From: an uncultured Anaeroplasmataceae bacterium | GTDB lineage: Bacteria > Bacillota_I > Bacilli_A > Acholeplasmatales > Anaeroplasmataceae | Length of the DNA stretch: 64,000 nucleotides | Assembly: GCA_944325035.1 (NCBI GenBank) | Contig: CALUYM010000001.1 | Coordinates: forward strand, 496,001-560,000 | Direction: 5' to 3' | Shown: positions 54,138-63,818 of the stretch, one piece after another | How positions within the stretch are numbered: the first letter of the stretch is position 1 | Layout of the letters: the number at the start of each line of letters is the position of its first letter | Made by a program: the position numbers and the translations under genes | Notes under the pieces: model-generated | Seen by the model: the letters and a program-made list of their open reading frames with translations, nothing else | Database searches by the model: none | Told to the model about the DNA's origin: nothing

Positions 54138-54986
54138 TTATTTATATTCTTTAAAAAGACTAAGAGCTTTTGCTATTTTATTAGTATAAATTATATAAGG
54201 CTGCAAATTTTTATTAAAATCGATATTATCTAAATTTAAAGTATAACTAAAAAGAACCATTAATTTAAAATATCGCTTAGAAAATGCAGTTATTAAAACC
54301 TTATCTAATTGTAACTTTATATTTTTATTTTCACTCTCTAGTTCTAAATACACCTTATACAAATCACTTACATAATAACCTTCTTTTGCATGGGAGAAAC
54401 TTAAAAACTTCTCACATTTAAAGTGTTCTAGAGTAGGATGGGCGTGTAAAAAACAAGAGTCATATTCTAAGTTATTTATCTCTTTTTCTACTTTTTTGAT
54501 GAGCTGATATATTATAAGTTTGGCTTCTAATATAATATAATACTTTGATAAAACAATCCATGAAACATCATTTTTAATTGAAGATAATTCTATTTCTCTT
54601 ATTTTCATCTCTAAAGAATTAAATTTTTCATTCATAACTATTACCATTTTTTTGAACTTAAAACTGGCTATTTTAGAACTATCATATTTTCTTTTAGTTT
54701 TATTATGTAAAATATCTAATTCTTTTAATAAGCAAGTACCATCATCCACTTTAGTTTCTTTTAAATAAGGAAATAAATAATATGTATTATTGTTGTATCT
54801 TTTAATATCTAATGGTTTTAAGTATGAATAATTAGATCTTTTTAAAATTTCATAATGATTTTCTTCTTTTGGCTCAATTAGCTTAATCACATACATAAAT
54901 GAATTAGCTTTAATTATTTTAACTTTTTGAGTTTCTTGATAAACTGCAGTTGGATTTAAATTAAAAAGAGCATATAGCTCATTCAT
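54138..54986 (-). CDS. CotS/YsxE-like spore coat protein (inferred)
   Basis: 282 residues. The N-terminal part resembles a kinase-like small lobe (VKIIKANSFMYVIKLIE, YLFPYLKETKVDDGTCL), followed by a helical domain with CFLHAHPTLEHFKC near residue 180 where CotS-family proteins have their L-HGD-H segment. Catalytic residues look lost. The identity rests partly on position: it is coupled (8-base overlap) to a SpoVID-like gene, as ysxE is to spoVID in Bacillus, next to engB. Motif support is weak, so I leave the symbol blank. Confidence 0.5.
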   Translation of the reverse strand: MNELYALFNLNPTAVYQETQKVKIIKANSFMYVIKLIEPKEENHYEILKRSNYSYLKPLDIKRYNNNTYYLFPYLKETKVDDGTCLLKELDILHNKTKRKYDSSKIASFKFKKMVIVMNEKFNSLEMKIREIELSSIKNDVSWIVLSKYYIILEAKLIIYQLIKKVEKEINNLEYDSCFLHAHPTLEHFKCEKFLSFSHAKEGYYVSDLYKVYLELESENKNIKLQLDKVLITAFSKRYFKLMVLFSYTLNLDNIDFNKNLQPYIIYTNKIAKALSLFKEYK

Positions 54987-55794
54987 AACTCTTAATCGTT
55001 AAAATGTTTGTCGATTTGTCATAAAATTCATCTTTATCTTTTAAGTCAATTTCATTTTCTTTTAATACTTCATCAATCATATCTTCTCTAACAAGCATTT
55101 TTTTTATACATAAAAACCTTGCCTCAAATGTATTAAAAATATCCAAAAAAGAATCCTCTGTTTCATTTATTGGTCTTGTAATTGTAATTCTCTCTTTTAA
55201 GCTTTCTTTTAATTTATCATCATACTCTTGTTTAAGTTCTTCTTTAATTTGTATTATTTCTTCATCTTTTTTTTCAGGTTTAAAATCTTCGATAAAAGTT
55301 ACTTCGTCTTCTCTTAATTCAATTATTTCATCATCTATTTCTTCATATTCTGCTTCTAATTGTTCTTCATCTAACAAATCATCGTTATTGTTATCTATGA
55401 TTTCTTCAACATATTCGTCGATAAACGTTTCTTCATCTTCATTACTTTTTTCATCTTTAATTTCTATACTATCCAAATCTTCTAACAGTTCAACATAGTC
55501 AATCTCTAAGTTATAATTAATATTGACCCCTTTTAAATCTACTAATTCACATTTAACATCATTTAAAGTAATTGATTCTATATTAATCGAATCTTTTAAA
55601 ATAACCGCAAATTCTAATTCAATAGTTTTAAAGTTTTCTTGCATATTACTATCAAAATAGCTTAAGTCAAGAAAAATCGATCCTAAAAGTGAATCATTTA
55701 AAACCTTATAGTCAGACAATCGTTTCAAATATGTTTTAATCAGTATAATATCTTTAACTGGAACAAACTTTTCTTCATAAATATTAATATTCAT
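54979..55794 (-). CDS. SpoVID-like spore morphogenetic protein (inferred)
   Basis: 271 residues. N-terminal 100 residues are beta-rich, with EEKFVPVKDIILI and KGVNINYNLEIDYVELL framing what looks like the SpoVID/DUF3794-type domain. The middle (about 105-180) is extremely acidic (DEETFIDEYVEEII; EYEEIDDEIIELREDE), as in SpoVID. The C-terminal LysM domain of Bacillus SpoVID is absent, though a short conserved-looking tail (EARFLCIKKMLVREDMIDEV) remains. Known role: binds SpoIVA and drives coat encasement. Neighbour order supports it. Confidence 0.5.
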   Translation of the reverse strand: MNINIYEEKFVPVKDIILIKTYLKRLSDYKVLNDSLLGSIFLDLSYFDSNMQENFKTIELEFAVILKDSINIESITLNDVKCELVDLKGVNINYNLEIDYVELLEDLDSIEIKDEKSNEDEETFIDEYVEEIIDNNNDDLLDEEQLEAEYEEIDDEIIELREDEVTFIEDFKPEKKDEEIIQIKEELKQEYDDKLKESLKERITITRPINETEDSFLDIFNTFEARFLCIKKMLVREDMIDEVLKENEIDLKDKDEFYDKSTNILTIKSYE

Positions 55795-55823
55795 TTTATC
55801 ACCATTAAATTGTATGTCAGAGA

Positions 55824-55854
55824 TAAAAAAAGAATAACCATACTTTGGTTATTC
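55824..55854 (-). terminator. Terminator of engB
   Basis: GAATAACCA (55832-55840) pairs with TGGTTATTC (55846-55854), followed on the minus strand by T7. It overlaps the engB stop codon. Confidence 0.88.
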
Positions 55855-56457
55855 TTCAACAACTTCTTTTCCTTCGTTTAAAATTGATTCAATATAATCT
55901 AAAACTTTTTCAATACCTCGTTTTGTTTCCGAAGATGTTTGAATAAACATATCGTTTGGACCTAATACTAATTTTTCACGAATCAATTTTTTATTTTTTT
56001 CGATCTCACTTTGTTTTAACTTATCTAATTTAGTACCAATAACACAAATAGGTACATCATAATAAGTCAATAAATCAAACATTTCCTTATCTTGGTTCGT
56101 CGGTTCATGGCGCATATCGACAAGTAAAAAAGCAACTTTCAGCTCTTCACGATGGCGAATATAATTTCCAATCATAGGCATAAATGTTTCCTTAATCGAT
56201 TTACTAACTCTAGCATAACCATAACCTGGTACATCGACTAAAACAAATTCTTTATTAACTAAAAAAAGATTTAATGTTTGTGTTTTTCCAGGGTTTGATG
56301 ATGTTCTAGCTAAATTTTTACGATTTAATAAAGCATTAATAAAGCTTGATTTTCCAACATTAGATCTACCACAAAACATAAATTCCGGTAGGCCACCATC
56401 TAACATATGATTAATACTAGTTCCACTTTTAACAAATTCTGCACTCTTAATCTTCAT
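55849..56457 (-). CDS. engB: Ribosome biogenesis GTP-binding protein EngB/YsxC
   Basis: 202 residues. G1: GRSNVGKSSFINALLNRK; G2 region ARTSSNPGKTQTLN; G3: VDVPGYGYA; G4: TKLDK; G5-like TSSETKRG. Essential GTPase for 50S assembly. Normal length and motif set. It overlaps the PHP gene by 11 bases. Same neighbourhood as Bacillus ysxC, where spoVID and ysxE are close by. Confidence 0.96.
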   Translation of the reverse strand: MKIKSAEFVKSGTSINHMLDGGLPEFMFCGRSNVGKSSFINALLNRKNLARTSSNPGKTQTLNLFLVNKEFVLVDVPGYGYARVSKSIKETFMPMIGNYIRHREELKVAFLLVDMRHEPTNQDKEMFDLLTYYDVPICVIGTKLDKLKQSEIEKNKKLIREKLVLGPNDMFIQTSSETKRGIEKVLDYIESILNEGKEVVEE

Positions 56458-57265
56458 AAGACACCTCCAATAATGCTAAAACTTTTTTTAATTCATCTAA
56501 ATTTAAAGTTGATGTTCCAATATCAGCGTGTTTAAAATCACCATGATAATCTGAACCGGCACTATTAACTAAATTGTATTTAATAGCTAAATTTCTAAAA
56601 TACTCTTCTTCTCCATCTTTATTTAAAGGATATCTTGATTCAATCCCATCAAATCCTAAGCTTAAAATTTCTTCTAAGTATTCTTTTTTCACTAAAGTAG
56701 GATGTGCTAAAATAGCAATTCCACCACATTTATGAATCATCTGAAGACCATCAACAGTATTTAACTTAGAGGCTGGAATATATGCTTTAGATTCATTAGA
56801 AACCATAAAACTAGCTTCATCGCGATCAATTCCTTCATTTGAATGCATTATAGCTTGGAACATATTTCCTCTAGTAATAACTGTTCCATTTTTAAATAAA
56901 TAATCATAATCGATTCTAACATTATAAATATCTTCAATATTTTTTAACATTTTTTTAGCACGATTAATTCTTGTTTCTACTAATTGGTGTGAATACTCAT
57001 ACATTTCTTTTGGCACAATATTATTTTTAAAAAAAGTTACAATATGTACTGTTTCACCTTTATAAAATGTTGATATTTCAACACCTTTTAATAAATACAG
57101 ACCATTTTTTTGTGCCTCTTCATAAGCTTCTTCTAAACCAAATACACAATCATGATCAGTTAATGCTAATCCTGTTAATCCTTTATTTTTAGCTCTTTCT
57201 ATCAATTCTTTAACACTCAACTTACCATCTGAATAAGTTGAATGATTATGCAAGTCAAATTTCAT
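56447..57265 (-). CDS. PHP-domain phosphoesterase (TrpH/RNase AM-like)
   Basis: 272 residues. The metal ligands are in place: FDLHNHSTYSDGKLS, LTDHDCVFGLEEA, KGVEIS, AILAHPTL and SDYHGD. YciV/TrpH-type PHP proteins are 5' to 3' exonucleases or 3',5'-nucleotide phosphatases acting on short RNA. AGGAAG-type site before the ATG. It is first in the unit with engB. Confidence 0.9.
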   Translation of the reverse strand: MKFDLHNHSTYSDGKLSVKELIERAKNKGLTGLALTDHDCVFGLEEAYEEAQKNGLYLLKGVEISTFYKGETVHIVTFFKNNIVPKEMYEYSHQLVETRINRAKKMLKNIEDIYNVRIDYDYLFKNGTVITRGNMFQAIMHSNEGIDRDEASFMVSNESKAYIPASKLNTVDGLQMIHKCGGIAILAHPTLVKKEYLEEILSLGFDGIESRYPLNKDGEEEYFRNLAIKYNLVNSAGSDYHGDFKHADIGTSTLNLDELKKVLALLEVSYED

Positions 57266-57460
57266 ATAACCACTTCCTTAAGCCAAAATATTTTATCATA
57301 AATTTTTCTAATTGAAAAGAAAAGTTATTTTCAAGCTATATTTTTTGATAGTATTATTATATTTATAAATAATTTTTCTAAAAGATTATAAATTTAGTTA
57401 TAAATTACTTCATAAAACACCATTTTAATGTTAAAACATATAATATTATGAGGTGAAAAA

Positions 57461-57706
57461 ATGTATAATCAAAGAAATTGCATTAACTGTAGAAACAATA
57501 ATTTTGATGAAAGAAGTCCACTACTTCCTTTTTTAGCAGGAGTCTTAATAACAACTCCATTCATTTTTCTAAACAAAAATAATCAACAACTTCCATATCC
57601 ACCTTATCCACAATATCCAGCCTACCCTCCCTACCCATATCCATCATATCCGCAGCAAATGCCATATCCACAACCAATTCCTTACCAACAGTCTTTTTAT
57701 AGATAA
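57461..57706 (+). CDS. Small Pro/Tyr-rich membrane-anchored protein
   Basis: 81 residues. A Cys/Asn-rich start (MYNQRNCINCRNNNFDE), one hydrophobic helix (LLPFLAGVLITTPFIFL) and then a tail of repeated PYP/PPYPQYP units (about 46-81). GAGGTG lies seven bases before the ATG. The composition resembles coat or exosporium components of spore formers, but no homology is claimed. Plus strand, isolated, with a shared terminator downstream. Confidence 0.65.
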   Translation: MYNQRNCINCRNNNFDERSPLLPFLAGVLITTPFIFLNKNNQQLPYPPYPQYPAYPPYPYPSYPQQMPYPQPIPYQQSFYR

Positions 57707-57735
57707 AAAGATGCTTTTTAGATAGATTTCTTATA

Positions 57736-57772
57736 AAAAATAAAACGGAAAACTTTAGTAATTCTCCGTTTA
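57736..57772. terminator. Bidirectional terminator between the small gene and dxs
   Basis: AAACGGA (57743-57749) pairs with TCCGTTT (57765-57771), T-rich on both sides. Confidence 0.75.
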
Positions 57773-57778
57773 TTTTTA

Positions 57779-59530
57779 TTATTTGTTATAATATTCCCTT
57801 ACTAATTCTAATAATGATTGTACATCCATACCATGTTTTTCTAATATTTCTTCTACATTAAATTCTGAATGAAAACATTTTGAAATTCCTAAATTTTTTA
57901 CAATCATTTCTTTATCTGCATAAAAGCTTGAAATCATTTGTCCATAACCACCTTCAACTAAAGCATCTTCTAAGGTTATGATCATATGGTGGTGAGACAT
58001 CAGTTTTTCAAGCATGTTTCTATCAATACCACTCACAAAGCGTGGATTGATTACAGTTATATCATCACCATATTCTTCCTTATAAGCTTTAGCAACTTCT
58101 AATGCTCTTACATGCATATTACTTACACCTATAATTGCTACATTTTTTCCATGATTTGTAATTATATTAGTAGGCTTGCTATAATCGGTCAAATCTTTAT
58201 ATCCTAGTTTAGGCATTAAATTTGGTACCCGAATAACTAATGGATGCTTATTATTACTAATTGCATATTCAAGCATTGCTAGATATTCTTCTTCGTATGC
58301 AGGTGTTAAATAAGTAGCATTAGGAACATGTGAAAACATTTGAATATCCCATAGTGATAAATGTGTAGCAGAATTTAGTCCATAAATTCCTGATTGTAAC
58401 GTAAGAATAACCGCATTTGAATCATTTAAACAAACATCAGAGATAAACTGATCATAAGTTCGTTGCAAAAAGGTAGAGAGTGTTGCAAAAACAGGAATAC
58501 AACCATTTTTGGCAATACCACTAGCATAGGCCATTGCATTTTCTTCAGCAATACCTACATCTATAAATTTACCTTCTTTTTGATATTTTTCACGAATATT
58601 TTTACTTAATCCAAGTCTACCTGGTGTAGCAGCATTTATAACAACTACATTATTTTTTTCATCCATAATTTTAAGCAAGCTATTTGTTAAAACCTGAATT
58701 TTAGAAGTTTTATCATAAAATTCTCCAGTTTGCACATCAAAAGGACCACCTTGATGATACTTTTCTCTCTCATCTTCAGCATAACTAAGTCCTTTACCCT
58801 TAATTGTATGGATATGTAAAACTACTGGGTGATTGCAATCTTTAACACTTGTTAATAGGTTAAGAAGTTTTTCAATATTGTGTCCATCATCTAGATAATA
58901 GTACTCCAAGCCTAACGTTTTGAAAAAATTATTGTGATATTTTCCATTTGTTTCTCTTAATTTAGCTAAATTAGAATATAACCCACCATGATTTTCTGCA
59001 ATACTTTGATCATTATCATTAACAATAATAATCAAATTATTATCATACTCACCAGCATAATCTAAAGCTTCAAAAGCTTGTCCACCTGATAAAGAACCAT
59101 CACCAATAACGGCTATGATATTTTCTTTATCTCCTTTCATATCCCTGGCCTTGGCTAAACCGAGCGCAAGTGATATCGAAGTAGATGTATGGCCGATGCT
59201 AAAAATATCATGTTTACTTTCATGTATATTAGTAAAACCATTACAATCTTTAAAATTTTCTTCATATAAAAAAGCTTTTTTTCTACCAGTTAGTATTTTA
59301 TGTGCATAGCATTGATGTGAAACATCAAACACTATTTTATCTTTAGGCGAATCAAATACTCTATGAATAGCAACTGTTAATTCAACCATTCCTAAATTAG
59401 GTCCGATATGGCCACCAATTTTAGATACTCGATTAATAATCGCATCTCTTACTTCACTTGCTAAAATTGTTAGTTGTCTATTATCAAATTCTTTTAAATC
59501 ACTAGGATTATTCACTTTATCTAAAATCAT
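57779..59530 (-). CDS. dxs: 1-deoxy-D-xylulose-5-phosphate synthase
   Basis: 583 residues, transketolase family with DXS features: KIGGHIGPNLGMVELTVAIH at the start, FDVSHQCYAHKILTGR, GHTSTSISLALGLAKARD, and the TPP loop IGDGSLSGGQAFEALDY with NDND after it. C-terminal domain with DVGIAEENAMAYASGIA. It makes DXP for the non-mevalonate isoprenoid pathway and thiamine. About 35-40 residues shorter than typical. AGGAAGTG before the ATG. No other isoprenoid gene nearby. Confidence 0.93.
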   Translation of the reverse strand: MILDKVNNPSDLKEFDNRQLTILASEVRDAIINRVSKIGGHIGPNLGMVELTVAIHRVFDSPKDKIVFDVSHQCYAHKILTGRKKAFLYEENFKDCNGFTNIHESKHDIFSIGHTSTSISLALGLAKARDMKGDKENIIAVIGDGSLSGGQAFEALDYAGEYDNNLIIIVNDNDQSIAENHGGLYSNLAKLRETNGKYHNNFFKTLGLEYYYLDDGHNIEKLLNLLTSVKDCNHPVVLHIHTIKGKGLSYAEDEREKYHQGGPFDVQTGEFYDKTSKIQVLTNSLLKIMDEKNNVVVINAATPGRLGLSKNIREKYQKEGKFIDVGIAEENAMAYASGIAKNGCIPVFATLSTFLQRTYDQFISDVCLNDSNAVILTLQSGIYGLNSATHLSLWDIQMFSHVPNATYLTPAYEEEYLAMLEYAISNNKHPLVIRVPNLMPKLGYKDLTDYSKPTNIITNHGKNVAIIGVSNMHVRALEVAKAYKEEYGDDITVINPRFVSGIDRNMLEKLMSHHHMIITLEDALVEGGYGQMISSFYADKEMIVKNLGISKCFHSEFNVEEILEKHGMDVQSLLELVREYYNK

Positions 59531-59584
59531 ATTTTCACTTCCTTGAATCTATTTTAATTCAAATCATTAATAAATGCTAGTAAT

Positions 59585-60892
59585 TTAAACACTTGTCAAG
59601 TATAATCCGGCTAGGGAAAATGCTAATGTTGGAATTGCAACTAAAGTTCCATAGCAGACAAATTTATAAAAAGGAAATTTAAAATCATTTTCTTTCAAAA
59701 TATTTGCCCACATTATACCTGCTAAAGCTCCAACAGGAGTTAAAAATGCGCCAATATTAGAGCCAATGATTGAGGCATATATTCCACGATTTAAAAATTC
59801 AATTGGAAGTGTCAAATCAATTGCACTGAATAAAACGCTAAGTGGAATATTATTTATTAAATTTGCCCCAATTGTTGAAGCAATTCCATACTTAACAATA
59901 GTCAAACTTCCAGTTCCAAGTTTAGATGCAATAAAATTAGTTAATCCATGTTTATCTAAAGCTAAAACTATCACAAACATCGATAATACAAAGGGAATAA
60001 GTTCCCACGGTGACCTTTTTAAAGCTTTGAATAATTCGGTTGGATTTTCTTTTTTTATCAATTTATAAATTAAGACTTCAACAAACAATAATATTGCAAA
60101 GAATAACGTTATTAACCACATTTCAATATTGATAAATGAGCTAATCGCAAGTAAAATAGTTGATAAACTCAAATTTACTAATCCTATTATTGCTAAAGGT
60201 TTTTGTGGTAATTTAACCTCAGTTATCGAAGATTGAAAAGGTATACTTAAACTTTTTTTAAATAAGAAATACAACACTAAAAATGCACAAATACCAGCCA
60301 ATGAAGCAGGCAAAGCCATAACTTTAAAATATGAAATAAAATCAATGTTAGCCGATGTTGCTAAGTAGATATTAGTTGGATTTCCAATTATAAGCAACAT
60401 CGACCATGTATTGGCAGCCACAAATTCACTTATCAAATATGGCACGGGGTTAATCTTCGCATTTTTAGCAAAATAGCATATAAATGGCGTAAAAGTTAAA
60501 ATAACTATATCATTACTGGTAAAAATAGTTAATATCGATACAACAACATATAAATAAACAAATAACATCTTTTGACTTGTTTTGGCCTTTTTTAAAGTTA
60601 GATTTGCAATATATTTAAAAAATCCGACTTCATCTAAATATATTGACAAAAATGTAACTGATATAAATAAACATAATATTTTAATTGGATTAATAGCTGA
60701 TGATTCTAATAATTTATTACCTAATTCTTTTAATGATAATAAATTGCAAATCAAAATCATAGTCGCTCCAATTAAAGCGATAATCCAGTAAAGACCTAAA
60801 TTAAGATTTTTAATTCTTACATTAGGTTTTATAAGTACACAAAGTATCATACTGATACAGGTAATTAATGCAATAATTCCTGTTAATAACAT
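59585..60892 (-). CDS. ArsB/NhaD/SLC13-type anion permease
   Basis: 435 residues, about 11-12 hydrophobic segments. LLIIGNPTNIYLATSANI (about 170-187) and SIIGSNIGAFLTPVGALAGI are the two symmetric ion-transporter signature regions. Members move arsenite, dicarboxylates, sulfate or Na+/H+. I use ATG 60892, ten bases after GGAGG; the open frame starts 18 codons earlier. Upstream neighbours belong to the xanthine-dehydrogenase cluster, but a terminator intervenes. Confidence 0.85.
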   Translation of the reverse strand: MLLTGIIALITCISMILCVLIKPNVRIKNLNLGLYWIIALIGATMILICNLLSLKELGNKLLESSAINPIKILCLFISVTFLSIYLDEVGFFKYIANLTLKKAKTSQKMLFVYLYVVVSILTIFTSNDIVILTFTPFICYFAKNAKINPVPYLISEFVAANTWSMLLIIGNPTNIYLATSANIDFISYFKVMALPASLAGICAFLVLYFLFKKSLSIPFQSSITEVKLPQKPLAIIGLVNLSLSTILLAISSFINIEMWLITLFFAILLFVEVLIYKLIKKENPTELFKALKRSPWELIPFVLSMFVIVLALDKHGLTNFIASKLGTGSLTIVKYGIASTIGANLINNIPLSVLFSAIDLTLPIEFLNRGIYASIIGSNIGAFLTPVGALAGIMWANILKENDFKFPFYKFVCYGTLVAIPTLAFSLAGLYLTSV

Positions 60893-60948
60893 TAAACTCA
60901 TTCCTCCAAACATAGCTATATTATGCTTAATTGAAGTTAAAGTCAATC

Positions 60949-60985
60949 AAAAAAAGACTAATAATTAATTACTAGTCTTTGTATC
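60949..60985 (-). terminator. Terminator of the xanthine dehydrogenase cluster
   Basis: AAAGACTA and TTAGTCTTT arms (60977-60984 with 60955-60963) on the minus strand, then T-run; it covers the stop of the MobA-like gene. Confidence 0.8.
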
Positions 60986-61543
60986 AATATCTATTATTTC
61001 TTGAGAAGAAACTTCAAAGAAAAAAACATCATCTAAATTTTTATTTATAATTTTTCTTCCACCTGTGTCATTTTGTAATTGGAGCAAATCTTGTTTATAC
61101 TTAAAACTAAAAATACATGGATTGCCTGGATTTTTATTTATATCTATTAGTGAGGCTATACCCTTTTTCGATTCCAAAAAGGACTTTATATAATTTAAAA
61201 TAGTAGTAAATTTTAAGTATGGTTCATCACCAACAAGGAATAAATAGGCATTTTCTTCTTTTGCATGAGTTATACCCAATTTAATTGAAGTTGAAATACC
61301 CTCATCGCTGGCTAAGTTTAATACATAATTAAAACCATATTGCAATGTTAATTGTTTAATTTCCTCATATTTCGATACGACTATAACTTCATCTATAATA
61401 TCTATTAATTTTTTTTGTAAATTTAAAGCTAATAATAAGGAATACTCAATTAATAATTTTCCATTTAATCTATATAAAAGCTTGTTTTCTTTACCAAATC
61501 TTTTGGAATTACCAGCAGCTAAAATTATAACACTAAGCTTCAT
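60965..61543 (-). CDS. MobA-like NTP transferase (molybdenum cofactor cytidylyl/guanylyltransferase type)
   Basis: 192 residues. [20 protein letters not shown] is the nucleotide-binding loop, followed by LVGDEPYLKF and NPGNPCIFS, the latter typical of the MocA/YgfJ group that adds CMP (or similar) to molybdopterin for xanthine-dehydrogenase-type enzymes. It overlaps the molybdenum subunit gene by 11 bases, so it is produced with the enzyme it likely matures. Confidence 0.85.
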   Translation of the reverse strand: MKLSVIILAAGNSKRFGKENKLLYRLNGKLLIEYSLLLALNLQKKLIDIIDEVIVVSKYEEIKQLTLQYGFNYVLNLASDEGISTSIKLGITHAKEENAYLFLVGDEPYLKFTTILNYIKSFLESKKGIASLIDINKNPGNPCIFSFKYKQDLLQLQNDTGGRKIINKNLDDVFFFEVSSQEIIDIDTKTSN

Positions 61544-63818
61544 TCTTCTTTAAAGCCATGAATACTTTCTCAGGAGTAATTGGTAATTCTCTAATTCTAA
61601 CACCACATGCATTAAAAATAGCGTTAGCTATAGCTGGTGATGGAGTATTTATGACGATTTCACCAATTGATTTAGCACCAAATGGACCTGTTGGCTCATA
61701 AGAACTAGCAAAATCCACCTCAATATTACCAATATCTTGACGAGTTGGTATTTTATATTGCATAAATGAATTAGTAATTACTTGTCCTTTTGAATTATAA
61801 ATAACATCTTCATACAAAGCCATACCAATTCCTTGAACAATTCCACCTTCGGTTTGAACTCTTGCTAAGTTAGGATTAATGACAGTACCACAGTCAACTA
61901 CTGCTTTATAATCAATTAAATCAACTTTTCCTGTTTCCAAATCAACTTCTACCAATGCCATACCTGCCATAAATGGTGGTGGAGAAACTGGAGATGAATG
62001 CGATTCAGATGCTTGAAGTTGTTCATTATTATTACACATTGCCATATTTGCTAAATCTTTAATGGAAATACTTTCTTTTGTTTTAAGTACATACACTTCT
62101 TTTCCATTAAATTCAACTTCATCTATATCTACTTTAAGTTTAGATGCACCATATTTTTTAATCTTTTGAATCAATTTTTCAGCAGTTTTTAAAACAGCCA
62201 TACCTGTCAAATAGGTAGTTGATGAAGCATAAGAACCAGAATCATATGGTGAACTATCAGTATTTACCCCATATACTACAATATCATCAACATCACATAA
62301 TAAGCAATCAGCTGCCATTTGAGCTAAAATTGTATCGCACCCTGTTCCCATATCAGAAGCGCCGATTAATAAGCTATAAAAACCATCATCGTTTAATTTT
62401 AAAACAACTGAAGCAACATCAACATTAGAAATAGCAGAACCTTGCATAGCTAATGCCATACCTAGACCTCTAACTTTTTTTCCATTTGAACTAGGCTTAA
62501 TTCTTTCATTATAATTAATCATTTCACTGCATTTTTTTACACACTCATCTAATGTACAACTTCTTGCGATCTCACCATAATATGCAGGCATTACGTCACC
62601 TTGTCTTGTCATATTAAGTTCACGAAGTTTTAAAGGATCAATATTTAACTCGTGAGCTAATTCATCAATGATTGATTCTAATGCAAAAATGCCTTGTGTT
62701 GCACCATAACCACGATAAGCTCCAGCTGACATGTGATTTGTATAAACAACATCATACTTGAAACGATGAGCAGCGATACGACTATATAACGGAATTGATT
62801 TATGTCCAGACAATCCTACAGTTGTTGGACCATGTTCTCCATATGCACCGGTATTTGATAAAGTGTATAAATCAATGGCTTTAATTATACCTTCTTTAGT
62901 AGCTCCAATTTTAATGGTAACTTCCATTTCATGACGAGGTGAGGATGCAATTTGATTTTCTTCTCTAGTATATATAATTTCGGCAGGTCTTCCTGTTTTC
63001 ATTGTGACAAATGCTACATATACTTCAACAATTGCAGTTTGTTTTGAACCAAAGCCCCCACCAATTCTAGGCTTTATAACATTTATATTAGCTTTCGGAA
63101 TACCTAACGCATTTGATAAAATTCTTCTAACATGGAACGTAATTTGAGTTGATGAAACAACATTCAATCTACCATATATATCATTATAACAAAATGCTCT
63201 AAATGTTTCCATTGTTGCTTGTTGGTTTGCTTTAGTATGGTAGGTTTTAGTCAGAATAACATCACTTTCGTTAAAAGCTTGTTCTAAATTACCATAACTG
63301 CTTTCTCCACTAGAACATAGATTACGCATTTTATCTGCACCAACATCACAAAGTGTCTTAAAATTATCTTCATCATGAATTATAACATTATTGTCCTTTG
63401 CTTGTCTAAAATCAAGGATAGCATCTAGAATTTGATACTTAATTTTGATTAATTTCATCGCTTTTAAGCAAGCTTCTTCACTTTCGCCTGCAATAATAGC
63501 TACTGGATCACCAACAAAACGAACATGTTTATCAAGAATTAAACGATCATATGGACTAGGCTCAGGATATGTTTGACCGGCCAATGTAAAACGATTTTGT
63601 GGTACATCCTTATATGTATAAATACCGACAATACCTGGTACCTTTAAAGCAACCGATATATTTATCTCTTCGATATATGCATTAGCGTGAATCGAGCGTA
63701 ATAATTTTACAACTAGACAATCTTTGGGTGCTAAATCATCCGTGTATACAGGTTTTCCTGTAACAAGTGCCATTGCATCCTTTTTACGAATTGGTTTAGT
63801 TACGTATTGTTCACTCAT
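61533..63818 (-). CDS. Xanthine dehydrogenase-type molybdenum-binding subunit
   Basis: 761 residues. Hammerhead domain first ([18 protein letters not shown]), then molybdopterin motifs: [41 protein letters not shown] and [16 protein letters not shown]; the catalytic base Glu is in [19 protein letters not shown]. It hydroxylates purines or related N-heterocycles at the molybdenum centre. Stand-alone large subunit, so the FAD subunit must be encoded elsewhere or beyond the window. Coupled to the Fe-S subunit gene by an 8-base overlap. Confidence 0.93.
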   Translation of the reverse strand: MSEQYVTKPIRKKDAMALVTGKPVYTDDLAPKDCLVVKLLRSIHANAYIEEINISVALKVPGIVGIYTYKDVPQNRFTLAGQTYPEPSPYDRLILDKHVRFVGDPVAIIAGESEEACLKAMKLIKIKYQILDAILDFRQAKDNNVIIHDEDNFKTLCDVGADKMRNLCSSGESSYGNLEQAFNESDVILTKTYHTKANQQATMETFRAFCYNDIYGRLNVVSSTQITFHVRRILSNALGIPKANINVIKPRIGGGFGSKQTAIVEVYVAFVTMKTGRPAEIIYTREENQIASSPRHEMEVTIKIGATKEGIIKAIDLYTLSNTGAYGEHGPTTVGLSGHKSIPLYSRIAAHRFKYDVVYTNHMSAGAYRGYGATQGIFALESIIDELAHELNIDPLKLRELNMTRQGDVMPAYYGEIARSCTLDECVKKCSEMINYNERIKPSSNGKKVRGLGMALAMQGSAISNVDVASVVLKLNDDGFYSLLIGASDMGTGCDTILAQMAADCLLCDVDDIVVYGVNTDSSPYDSGSYASSTTYLTGMAVLKTAEKLIQKIKKYGASKLKVDIDEVEFNGKEVYVLKTKESISIKDLANMAMCNNNEQLQASESHSSPVSPPPFMAGMALVEVDLETGKVDLIDYKAVVDCGTVINPNLARVQTEGGIVQGIGMALYEDVIYNSKGQVITNSFMQYKIPTRQDIGNIEVDFASSYEPTGPFGAKSIGEIVINTPSPAIANAIFNACGVRIRELPITPEKVFMALKKNEA

